Shown here piece by piece: positions 8,030 to 15,508 of a stretch of 64,000 nt of DNA (position 1 is its first letter; the number at the start of each line of letters is the position of its first letter). This stretch comes from Streptomyces sp. ADI95-17 (lineage in GTDB: Bacteria > Actinomycetota > Actinomycetes > Streptomycetales > Streptomycetaceae): the NCBI RefSeq assembly GCF_003846175.1, contig NZ_ML123044.1, positions 273,587-337,586 on the forward strand, read 5' to 3'. The notes under the pieces were generated by a model, which searched no databases, was not told the origin of the DNA, and saw nothing but the letters and a program-made list of their open reading frames with translations. The translations under genes were made by a program, and so were the position numbers.

Positions 8030-11000
8030 TCAGGCGTCGCTGCGGGCGGGGTACAGGCGGAGCCGGTGGGCGAGGGCGGCCGCCTCGCCGCGGCTGGAGA
8101 CGCCGAGCTTGGCGAGGATGCTGGAGACGTGCACGCTCGCCGTCTTGGGCGAGATGTAGAGCTGCTCGGCGATCCTGCGGTTGGTGTGGCCCTCGGCGAC
8201 CAGCCGGTGCACGTCCTGTTCGCGCCGGGTCAGTCCGAAGGACTCCACCGCGGCGGCGGCCGCCTCGCGCAGCCGGTCCTCGACGCGCTCCGGGTCCGCC
8301 GCGTCGTCGCCGGCGCCGTCGTGGTCCGGGACGGTGACGGCGGGCGGGAGTTCGGGGGTGGCACCGCGGTCCGGGGCGGCAAGGGGGATGCGGGCGCGGC
8401 CGGCCAGCAGCTCGATGGCCGTGGTCAGCGGGCGGGCGCCGAGCTGCCCGGCGGTGCGGTGGGCCTCGCGCAGCAGCGTGGCGGCGGCCGTCCGGTCGCC
8501 CGAGGCGACGAGGAGGGCCTCGGCCCAGCGGTGCCGGATCCGGGCCAGCTCGTACGGGCGGTGCAGCGGCGCGAAGGCGGCGGCCGCGCTGGACCAGTGG
8601 GCGGGGGTGTCGATGCCCTCCGCCCTGGCCAGCTCGGCGTCGACGAGGAGACCGTGGGCGGCCCAGACCGGGACCAGCATCGGCAGCCGCTTCAGGTGGG
8701 CGCGGACGGCGGCCAGGATCGCCGGCCGGCCGGGGTCGGCGGCGGGCAGGCCCCTGGCGTCGGCCTCGGCCGCGGCGACGACGTGGAGCAGCGGCAGCGC
8801 GTACCGCTGGGTGCCGGGCGGGAAGCCCTGCTCGGACCGGGCCTCGAACTCGGCCCGTGCCTCGGCGAGCCTGCCCTGCTGCGCGGCGAGGGCGATGGCG
8901 TGGCGTGCGGGGTCGATGACGTGCTGGGGCTGCGGGTCCCGGGAGCCGAAGCAGCGCCGGGTCAGGGCGAGTTGGATCTCGGCCTCGGCCAGGTCGCCCT
9001 GTGCGAGGGCGAGTTCGGTGCGGCGGGAGGCCACCAGCCCCTGGGCCTTGCCGTACCGGGCGGCGCGGGCCGCCGCGTCGGTGGTGGCCCGGCTCTCGTC
9101 CCAGTGACCCAGGGAGAACAGCGAGGTCGCCCGGTTGCAGCGGACCCATGCCTCCATGTCGGCGATGCCGTGGCTGAGGCTGATCGCGATGCCGTGGTCC
9201 GCGGCGGTCACGGCCTCCAGGGAGCGGCCCATGGATTCGAGGGTGGAGGGGAGGTTGATCCCGGCCCGGCTCATGATGCCGACCAGGTGCAGTTCGCCGG
9301 CGCGGTCGCGGACGGCGTACATCTCCGCGATGCCCTCGTCGACTCCGCCCGCCTCGGCGGTGAGCCAGCCGCGGGTGAGCCGGGCGTGCAGCTCGATGTA
9401 CTCGTCGCCGACGAGCCTGGCATACTCCACCGCCCGGTCGGTGGCGAGCAGGGTCTCGGCGCCCGGGCGGTGCAGGGCGCCCCAGCCCGCCACGCTCATC
9501 AGGACGTCGGCGTGCACGGCGGACGGTGGCAGGCCGCGGACGAGTTCCTGGGCGGTGGCCAGTTCCTCGCGGCCGTCGCCCCGGGTGAGGTCCTGGACCA
9601 GCCGGGAGCGCTGAACCCAGAACCAGGCGGCGCGCAACGGGTCGTCCTCGCCCTCCAGTACCCGCATGGCCTTCTTGGCGACGGCCAGGGCGCGTTCGCG
9701 TTCCCCGCCGAACCGGGCGGCGACGGTGGCCTCGGCCATCAGGTCGAGATAGCGCAGCGGGGTGGTGTCGGGGTCGCAGCCGCAGGCCGGGTAGCTCTCG
9801 GCGTAGTCGATGGGCCGCAGGGTGCGGCGTACGTCGTCGGGGGCGTCGTCCCACAGCTCCATCGCCCGTTCCAGCAGGCGGAGCTGTTCGGCGAACGCGT
9901 AACGGCGGCGGGCCTCGACGGAGGCCCTGAGCACGGCGGGCAGGGCCTTGGCGGCGTCGTGTGCGCCGTACCAGTAGCTGGCGAGGCGGGTGGCGCGTTC
10001 CCCGGCGCGGACGAGGGTGGGGTCGGCCTCCAGGGCCTGGGCGTAGCGCCGGTTGAGCCGGGAGCGTTCGCCGGGCAGCAGGTCGTCGCTGACGGCCTCA
10101 CGGACCAGGGAGTGCCGGAAACGGTAGCCGTTGCCCTCCGGGGTGGCGAGCAGCAGGTTGGCGCCGACGGCCGCCCGCAGTGCCTCGATGAGTTCGTCCT
10201 CGGTCAGCCGGGCGACCGCGGCCAGCAGTTCGTACTCGACGGTGGAACCGCCCTCGGCGACGATCCGGGCGATCTTCTGCGCGTCGTCGGGGAGCGCTTC
10301 GACGCGTACGAGGAGGAGGTCGCGCAGCGAGTCGGAGAGCCGGGAGCGGTCGCCGCTCTCCAGGCTGCGGGCGAGCTCCTCGACGAAGAAGGCGTTGCCG
10401 TCGGAGCGTTCGAAGATCTCGTCGACGAGGGCGGCCTCGGGGGCGGCGGCGAGGATGCCGGTGAGCTGGCGGCGGACCTCGGCACGGTTGAAGCGGGCGA
10501 GCTCGATCCGGTGGACGGTGCGCAGCCGGTCCAGTTCGGCGAGCAGGGGGCGCAGCGGGTGGCGGCGGTGGATGTCGTCGGAGCGGTAGGTACCGATCAC
10601 GACGAGGCGGCCGTCGCGCACGGTGCGGAAGAGGTAGGAGAGGAGGTGGCGGGTGGAGGCGTCGGCCCAGTGCAGGTCTTCGAGTACGAGGACGACGGGG
10701 CGCCCGGCGGAGATGCGTTCCAGGAGTCTGGCGGTGAGCTCGAAGAGCCGGGCGGTGCTGTGCTCGTCGGTCGCGTCCCGGTCGGCCTCGCCGAGTTCGG
10801 GGAGCAGCCGGGCCAGCTCGCCCTCCTGCCCGGCGCAGGCGGCGGCGACCTCGGCGGGCAGGGTGCGGCGAAGGGCTCTCAGCGCGGTGGAGAACGGGGC
10901 GTAGGGCAGGCCGTCGGCGCCGATCTCGACGCAGCCGCCGACCGCGACGACCGCGTCGCGGCGTACCGCCGCCGCGAGGAACTCCTCGACCAGCCGGGTC

Positions 11001-11425
11001 TTGCCGACCCCCGCCTCGCCGCCGATGAGCAGCGCCTGCGGTTCGCCCGGGGCGCCCGCCCCGTCCGGGCCGCCGCTGGCCTGCGCGCAGGCGCGGCCGA
11101 GCGCATCGACGAGCGAGGCGAACTCGCCCTCGCGGCCGACGAACACGGGACTGACGGACCTGGTCTCCACGCCGCCGAGCATCGCATACGGGACCGGGCG
11201 CGCAGTTCCCGGAGCCGGGCGGCCGGCCACCGCCGCCCCGGGCACTGGTCCGGCGGGCACCGATCCGACGGGCACTGATCCGACGGGCGCTGATCCGACG
11301 GGCACTGGTCCGACGGGCGCTGATCCGACGGGCACTGGTCCGGCAGGCGCTGATCCGACGGGCACTGGTCCGGCAGGCGCTGATCCGACGGGCACCAGTT
11401 CGCCGGTCACCGGTTCATCGGGCAT
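8030..11425 (-). CDS. LAL-type AAA ATPase / LuxR-family transcriptional regulator
   Basis: A 1131-aa cytoplasmic regulator of the large ATP-binding LuxR family. An N-terminal tail of about 75 residues is built from decapeptide repeats (VPVGSAPAGP-like). The AAA domain follows SPVFVGREGEFASL: Walker A GGEAGVGKTRLVEEF, Walker B VVLVLEDLHWAD. The long middle is helical and TPR-like. The C-terminus has the LuxR HTH, LTRREQDVHRLVAEGHTNRRIAEQLYISPKTASVHVSSILAKLGV. Such proteins usually activate metabolic or secondary-metabolite genes; the target here is unknown. The ATG at 11425 has GAAGG upstream, lying over the stop of the 57-aa gene before it (13 bp gap), so the two are probably cotranscribed. 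An alternative ATG at 11182 (before GGVETRSV) would skip the repeat tail but has no visible ribosome site. Confidence 0.93.
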   Translation of the reverse strand: MPDEPVTGELVPVGSAPAGPVPVGSAPAGPVPVGSAPVGPVPVGSAPVGSVPVGSVPAGPVPGAAVAGRPAPGTARPVPYAMLGGVETRSVSPVFVGREGEFASLVDALGRACAQASGGPDGAGAPGEPQALLIGGEAGVGKTRLVEEFLAAAVRRDAVVAVGGCVEIGADGLPYAPFSTALRALRRTLPAEVAAACAGQEGELARLLPELGEADRDATDEHSTARLFELTARLLERISAGRPVVLVLEDLHWADASTRHLLSYLFRTVRDGRLVVIGTYRSDDIHRRHPLRPLLAELDRLRTVHRIELARFNRAEVRRQLTGILAAAPEAALVDEIFERSDGNAFFVEELARSLESGDRSRLSDSLRDLLLVRVEALPDDAQKIARIVAEGGSTVEYELLAAVARLTEDELIEALRAAVGANLLLATPEGNGYRFRHSLVREAVSDDLLPGERSRLNRRYAQALEADPTLVRAGERATRLASYWYGAHDAAKALPAVLRASVEARRRYAFAEQLRLLERAMELWDDAPDDVRRTLRPIDYAESYPACGCDPDTTPLRYLDLMAEATVAARFGGERERALAVAKKAMRVLEGEDDPLRAAWFWVQRSRLVQDLTRGDGREELATAQELVRGLPPSAVHADVLMSVAGWGALHRPGAETLLATDRAVEYARLVGDEYIELHARLTRGWLTAEAGGVDEGIAEMYAVRDRAGELHLVGIMSRAGINLPSTLESMGRSLEAVTAADHGIAISLSHGIADMEAWVRCNRATSLFSLGHWDESRATTDAAARAARYGKAQGLVASRRTELALAQGDLAEAEIQLALTRRCFGSRDPQPQHVIDPARHAIALAAQQGRLAEARAEFEARSEQGFPPGTQRYALPLLHVVAAAEADARGLPAADPGRPAILAAVRAHLKRLPMLVPVWAAHGLLVDAELARAEGIDTPAHWSSAAAAFAPLHRPYELARIRHRWAEALLVASGDRTAAATLLREAHRTAGQLGARPLTTAIELLAGRARIPLAAPDRGATPELPPAVTVPDHDGAGDDAADPERVEDRLREAAAAAVESFGLTRREQDVHRLVAEGHTNRRIAEQLYISPKTASVHVSSILAKLGVSSRGEAAALAHRLRLYPARSDA
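11251..11400 (-). repeat. 30-bp tandem repeat in LAL gene 5' end
   Basis: Four near-identical 30-bp units at 11281-11310, 11311-11340, 11341-11370 and 11371-11400, preceded by a degenerate unit from 11251, encode the decapeptide repeat of the regulator's N-terminal tail. Units differ mostly at two positions (cGac versus cGgc type changes), as expected for recent expansion in frame. Confidence 0.95.
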
Positions 11426-11438
11426 CGTCGCGCGGCCT

Positions 11439-11612
11439 TCACGCGGCGTGGACGAATCGCTTCCGGTCGGTACTCACCGGCCCCTCGGCCTCCTTGTGCC
11501 CGGAGCGCCGGGCGGCCCGGCGGGCGCGAAGGGCCTCCCGGACGAGCCGGTCCCGCTCGGCCCGGCGGCGCAGTTCGGCGGCGTGCAGTTCGTGGAGCCG
11601 GTACGCGTACAT
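11439..11612 (-). CDS. Small basic helical protein upstream of the LAL regulator
   Basis: A 57-aa ORF starting MYAYRLHELHAAELRRRAER and ending RKRFVHAA. It has a strong ribosome site (GGGAGAAGCAC-ATG) and is rich in Arg, Ala, Glu and Leu in a pattern that predicts one long amphipathic helix; no membrane segment. It ends 13 bp before the LAL start. Function unknown. Short Arg-rich proteins like this are common in streptomycetes; no domain recognised. Start at 11612 is the only one with a ribosome site. Confidence 0.7.
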   Translation of the reverse strand: MYAYRLHELHAAELRRRAERDRLVREALRARRAARRSGHKEAEGPVSTDRKRFVHAA

Positions 11613-11793
11613 GTGCTTCTCCCTGGGGACGACGGCCCGTTCGGGCCGGGGGCGGCAGGGTTTCTCTGCCGTGCCCCGACTGTCGTCCCCCAGGGGGTGT
11701 CACCACATCGGGCAAGATCCGCATCTTCGCGGCGCGGGATGTCCTAGGGCCCCTCGTCGGATGCCCTACAGGACGGTCCTCGGGCCGTCGTGC

Positions 11794-12453
11794 CTACTGG
11801 GCGGCAGTCGCGGTCGGCAGGGCGACGATGAGGTCGAAGTACATGCCGACGGAGATCAGCAGGCCGAGGACGCCGAGCGCGATGCCGGCGGTCGCGACGG
11901 CGCGGACCCAGCCGGGCTGCGGTTGCGCGGAGGGTACGCCGAAGGCCGGGCGGACCAGGGCGAAGATGCCGACCAGCAGGGCCAGCAGCGCGAAGAGTCC
12001 GTTGACCAGGGCGGTGGAGTGCCAGGCGTCGCCGTAGATCTCGGAGATCTGCTGGGCCGCGGTGCCGCCGCCCGAGGTCTTGATCTGGCCGATCAGGGTC
12101 TCGCGCTCGGCGGCGACCTTGCCGGTCCAGGACCCGGTGAGTGCGACGACGCCGAGACCGGCCGCGACCACGGCAGCGGCGGCCGCCCCCAGCCCGGAGG
12201 GCTCCTTGGCCGAGTCGTCGTCGAGGCCGTCCAGGTCCTCGTCCTCTGCCCCGTCCTCGTCCTCGTTCTCCGTGACCGCGTCCCCGGTGACCTTGTCCAG
12301 GTCGTACGAGGCGTCCTCGGCCGCGGCCTTCTTGGTCACGGTCTCCTCGGCACCGGACACATCGGATACGTCAGACGCATCGGCTGCTGCGGATACTTCG
12401 GATGCTTCGGGGTCGGCGGGAGCGGTGGGGTTCGTGGTGGTCCTGGGGTTCAT
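11794..12453 (-). CDS. Membrane protein with acidic N-terminal tail, unknown function
   Basis: A 219-aa protein. Residues 1 to about 90 are an acidic, Asp/Glu/Ala-rich cytoplasmic tail with VSD/ASDVSDVSGAEE repeats; then hydrophobic segments near LGAAAAAVVAAGLGVVALTG, TALVNGLFALLALLVGIFALV and VRAVATAGIALGVLGLLISVGMYF, giving three predicted transmembrane helices, with an extracytoplasmic loop between the first two. No catalytic motif recognised. The ATG at 12453 is preferred over an upstream in-frame start because TAGCGT lies 7 nt before it, suggesting a leaderless transcript, and the extra residues upstream are not protein-like. Confidence 0.72.
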   Translation of the reverse strand: MNPRTTTNPTAPADPEASEVSAAADASDVSDVSGAEETVTKKAAAEDASYDLDKVTGDAVTENEDEDGAEDEDLDGLDDDSAKEPSGLGAAAAAVVAAGLGVVALTGSWTGKVAAERETLIGQIKTSGGGTAAQQISEIYGDAWHSTALVNGLFALLALLVGIFALVRPAFGVPSAQPQPGWVRAVATAGIALGVLGLLISVGMYFDLIVALPTATAAQ

Positions 12454-12588
12454 GTTGCGCACGCTAGGCGGCCCGTATGAGAACCCTCTTAACGAATGCC
12501 CCACGCGACGGCGTCATGGGCGGGCCCCGGCCCCGGCGAGCGTCCGCCCGCCGGGGCCGGGGTCATTGCCGAGCCGTCGTCCGCCGCG

Positions 12589-13680
12589 TCAGCTCTTCGC
12601 CCCGAAGGAGTCCTGGAGCCGGGGTACGTAGTCGGCGAGGGCGGCCGCCCAGCAGCCGTAGTTGTGGCCGCCGTCGCAGCCGGGAGCCAGTGCCGACCCG
12701 TCGCCGTAGTCGACCAGGCGGCTGGGCAGACCGAGCGTGTCCATGCGGGACTTGACGTTCCTGGCGGCGATCGCGGTGAAGTGGTCGATCACGTCGTTGT
12801 CGCCGGTGTAGAGCGTGACCTCGGCCCCGGCGAGCCTGGCCAGGTTGGCCGGGGCGGCGGGGTCGACCGCCTTCCAGATCCGGTCCGCGTTCAGGACCGG
12901 ATAAGGGGAGCCGAAGATCGCGTCGCTGTCGACGGTGGGACCGTAACCGGTGCACTGTCCGGTCCCGGACGGGGTGGAGGTGCTCACGGCGCACCAGGCG
13001 CCCGTGACGTTGAGTTCCGTGGCCAGGACCGCCGCGCGGACCTCCGCCATGCCGAAGTCGATGCCGCCGGACAGCGAGGCGACATGGCCGAAGAGATCGG
13101 GCCGGGCCTCGCCGTAGTGCAGGGCACCGAACCCGCCCATCGACAGGCCGACGACGGCTCGGTGGTCCTTGTCGGCGATGGTGCGCAGGTTCGCGTCGAT
13201 GAAGGGGACGACCTGCTTCAGGTGGAAGGTCTCCCAGTTCGCCGCGCCCTCCGCGGTGTTCTGCATGAGCCAGTCGGCGTACCAGCCCTTGCGGCCGCCG
13301 TCCGGCACGACGGTGATCATCGAGTCCGAGCGCAGCGCCGGGGCGGCTGCGGCGTCGTCCGGGTTTCCGGGTCCGCCGTGCAGGAAGTACGCCACCGGCC
13401 ATCGCTTGCCGGGGTCGGTGCGGTAGCCGCTGGGCAGGAAGATGCGGATCCGGTGCGGTCCCGCCACCTGCGGGGTGGTCACGGTGATGGTGAAGTCGTT
13501 GTCCGAGTGCACCTCGGTGCCCCCGGCGACCTGGGTCAGGCCGAATCCGTCGGACAGCACCGGAGGGGCGGCGCCCTCGGCGTGCGCGAGCGGGGTCGCG
13601 AGGGTCGCCGTCATGGTCAGCGCGGCGGCGGCGAGAGCTGTCCTCGTCCGCGCACGCCACGTGGTCAACGGTGTTCTCAT
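12589..13680 (-). CDS. Secreted esterase, alpha/beta hydrolase (Ag85/esterase D type)
   Basis: A 363-aa exported hydrolase. Residues 1-34 are a Sec signal (RARTR, then AALAAAALTMTATLATPLAHA). The mature protein has the esterase/antigen-85 fold: YFLHGGPGNPDDAAA near residue 100, the nucleophile elbow GLSMGGFG near residue 179, and a C-terminal region with catalytic Asp/His expected (SRLVDYGDGS... HNYGCWAAALADYVP). The usual role is cleavage of an ester or acyl transfer outside the cell; the substrate is unknown. ATG at 13680 has GGAGAGG upstream. It overlaps the stop of the upstream serine hydrolase by 4 bp (ATGA), so the two are translationally coupled and probably work on related extracellular substrates. 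Confidence 0.88.
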   Translation of the reverse strand: MRTPLTTWRARTRTALAAAALTMTATLATPLAHAEGAAPPVLSDGFGLTQVAGGTEVHSDNDFTITVTTPQVAGPHRIRIFLPSGYRTDPGKRWPVAYFLHGGPGNPDDAAAAPALRSDSMITVVPDGGRKGWYADWLMQNTAEGAANWETFHLKQVVPFIDANLRTIADKDHRAVVGLSMGGFGALHYGEARPDLFGHVASLSGGIDFGMAEVRAAVLATELNVTGAWCAVSTSTPSGTGQCTGYGPTVDSDAIFGSPYPVLNADRIWKAVDPAAPANLARLAGAEVTLYTGDNDVIDHFTAIAARNVKSRMDTLGLPSRLVDYGDGSALAPGCDGGHNYGCWAAALADYVPRLQDSFGAKS

Positions 13681-14945
13681 CGGGTGTCCTCTCCGAGAGC
13701 GGGCTGCTCTCGCCGTGGGGGAAGGTCCCGCCCCGGCGTACCGGCAAGCAGGTGGTACTCGTTGTTCGTGTGCAGTACCTGCTCGGTGCCGTCCTCGCTG
13801 CTCAGCCACTCGCTGAAGTAGCCGAGCACCGCGCCGTTGTGTCCCCAGGCCCACTTCCCGCAGGACAGCTTTATACGCTCGATGCCCAGCCCGTAGCCGA
13901 CGTCGCCGGTCACAGGAACGGTGGTCTTGAGCTCGGCCATCTGCGCGGGCTCAAGGAGCTTTCCGGTCATCAGCGCCCGGGAGAACGCGGCCAGGTCGTC
14001 CATGGTCGACACCATGGCGCCGGCGCTCCCGAAGACCTGCACGTTGGAGGCCGTCGCGTCGTTGATGAAGATCGTCCGGATCGCGTAGCCGTGAAGGTAG
14101 TTGCCATAGAGCGCGGGGTCGGCGGTGGGGAAGCTGGTGTCGCGCAGACCGAGCGGTTCGATGATGCGCCGTTGGATCTCCGCGGCCGGTTCCGAGCCGG
14201 TGACGGCCTTGATCACCATGCCCGCGAGCACGTAGTTGGTGTTGGAGTAGTCGAACTTCTCGCCCGGCTCGGTCGTCGGCGCACGCATGGCGAGTGCGAC
14301 GTTGACCAGGTTCTGCGGCGGGAAGACCTCCCTCGGGTTGGTGTTGAGGAAGTACGGTCCGTTGATCTGCACGGATTTGAAGTAGTCGGGCAGGCCCGAG
14401 GTGTGGTTGAGCAGCTGACGGATCGTGATCTTCGAGCCGTCGTAGCCGTTGGCGGCGACCGCCTTCGGCAGCCACTTGGCGACGGTGTCGTCCAGCGAGA
14501 GCTTCTTCTCGCCCTCCAACTGGAGGAGCACGGTGGAGGCGAACGCCTTGGTGTTGCTGCCGATCCGGAACTTGGCCTTCGGGTCCGCGGGCACCTTGTT
14601 CACGAGGTCACCGACGCCCGCGTGCACGTACTGGGTGGCGTCGCCCTTCCGGACCATGCCGATCACGCCCGGGTATCCGTCGGCGATCCCCTGCTGGGCA
14701 CCGGCCTGGAGGATGTCCGCCGGGGTCTGGGCGGCGGTCGAGGACTCGGTGGTCGAGGTGCCGGTGGCCGGGGCGGCGGCGGTCGCCGTGCCGACACCGG
14801 TCATCAGCAGGCAGGCCGCGGTGGCCACCGGCAGCAGCCAGCGCCGGTGCCCGCGCACCCGCGAGGGGCGTCGGGCCGTGCCGCCGTCGGACCGGTTCGC
14901 CGTGCCGGCCTCGATGTCTGCTCCGGAATCGTCGCGCATGCTCAT
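13677..14945 (-). CDS. Secreted serine hydrolase, class C beta-lactamase / D-Ala carboxypeptidase family
   Basis: A 422-aa exported protein. A basic N-region (RVRGHRR) and a hydrophobic segment WLLPVATAACLLMTGVGTATA near residues 40-65 form an unusually late signal peptide after a 35-residue hydrophilic head. The penicilloyl-serine triad is complete: SNTK (SxxK) near residue 129, YSN (YxN) near 232, and HNG in place of the KTG box near 367. This matches the Streptomyces R61 carboxypeptidase/esterase/beta-lactamase-like family; which activity applies cannot be told. The ATG at 14945 has AGGAAAG upstream; a second ATG lies two codons on. First gene of a coupled pair with the esterase downstream. 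Confidence 0.88.
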   Translation of the reverse strand: MSMRDDSGADIEAGTANRSDGGTARRPSRVRGHRRWLLPVATAACLLMTGVGTATAAAPATGTSTTESSTAAQTPADILQAGAQQGIADGYPGVIGMVRKGDATQYVHAGVGDLVNKVPADPKAKFRIGSNTKAFASTVLLQLEGEKKLSLDDTVAKWLPKAVAANGYDGSKITIRQLLNHTSGLPDYFKSVQINGPYFLNTNPREVFPPQNLVNVALAMRAPTTEPGEKFDYSNTNYVLAGMVIKAVTGSEPAAEIQRRIIEPLGLRDTSFPTADPALYGNYLHGYAIRTIFINDATASNVQVFGSAGAMVSTMDDLAAFSRALMTGKLLEPAQMAELKTTVPVTGDVGYGLGIERIKLSCGKWAWGHNGAVLGYFSEWLSSEDGTEQVLHTNNEYHLLAGTPGRDLPPRREQPALGEDTR

Positions 14946-15004
14946 TTTCTTTCCTGTCCCTTTCGGTCGGTCATTCCGGCTGTCTGGAGGTATTCGGCCG
15001 CGCC

Positions 15005-15232
15005 TCAGCGTCGGCACGCGGCCGCGACGATCAGCAGAAGGACGAGAATTCCCGTCACCTGGAGGCAGCCGAGGCCGCCCTGCGGGTTTTTCCGGTTGGT
15101 CTCCACATGGCCACCGGCGGGAATTCCCGGGTGTTGCTTGGTGTAGTGCGCCAGTTGGCGTTGCGCGCCCTCGGACTCGGCGAGCCACGGCGTCTTGAAT
15201 CCGCATTCGCCGCACCAGAATCGGTAGGCCAT
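15005..15232 (-). CDS. Small zinc-ribbon-like membrane protein
   Basis: A 75-aa protein. The N-terminus FWCGECGFKTPW has a CxxC pair, followed by a basic/helical stretch with HYTKQHP (a possible His-containing second half of a zinc knuckle), and the C-terminus is one transmembrane segment LQVTGILVLLLIVAAAC-RR. GAGGAG lies 5 nt before the ATG. It is divergent from the HTH-NACHT gene (276-bp intergenic) and 59 bp upstream of the serine hydrolase start, so it may be the first gene of that operon. Function unknown. Confidence 0.75.
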   Translation of the reverse strand: MAYRFWCGECGFKTPWLAESEGAQRQLAHYTKQHPGIPAGGHVETNRKNPQGGLGCLQVTGILVLLLIVAAACRR

Positions 15233-15282
15233 GTCAACTCCTCATGAGTCGTAGCAGGAGAAAGCCATGAGAGGCGATCAGG

Positions 15283-15316
15283 TCCGATACCGGTGCCGGT
15301 CCGATACCGGTGCCGG
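15283..15316. repeat. Two adjacent 17-bp direct repeats
   Basis: The unit TCCGATACCGGTGCCGG occurs at 15283-15299 and again at 15300-15316, in the divergent intergenic region. Each copy contains an ACCGGT core also seen in the palindrome at 15436-15459. Could be a regulator site array or simple slippage. Confidence 0.7.
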
Positions 15317-15435
15317 TCCGGCTCCGTGGACGTCATCCGCTTCCCGGATGCCCGGCGGGGTGCGCCGCCCCGTGTCGGCGCACCTGCCGGACACCACTGA
15401 TCGTGCTGTTCGCGCCATTCCGCGAACAGGACAGC

Positions 15436-15459
15436 CGACCGGCCATATATGACCGGTCG
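15436..15459. promoter_or_regulatory. 24-bp near-perfect palindrome, candidate operator
   Basis: Arms CGACCGGCCATA and TATGACCGGTCG are inverted repeats with a single mismatched pair and an AT core. It lies 50 bp upstream of the HTH-NACHT start; a -10-like TAGGGT sits at 15467-15472. Its symmetry fits a dimeric helix-turn-helix protein, plausibly the XRE domain of the downstream product acting on its own promoter (inference). Confidence 0.6.
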
Positions 15460-15508
15460 TCACCGGTAGGGTCGTCGCGACCGCGCTCGGTGGTGGAGGG
15501 ATGTCGAA

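Noticed and set aside
7880..11278. 1132-aa plus-strand ORF over the LAL regulator
   Set aside because: Shadow of the minus-strand regulator gene, which has clear AAA and LuxR motifs.
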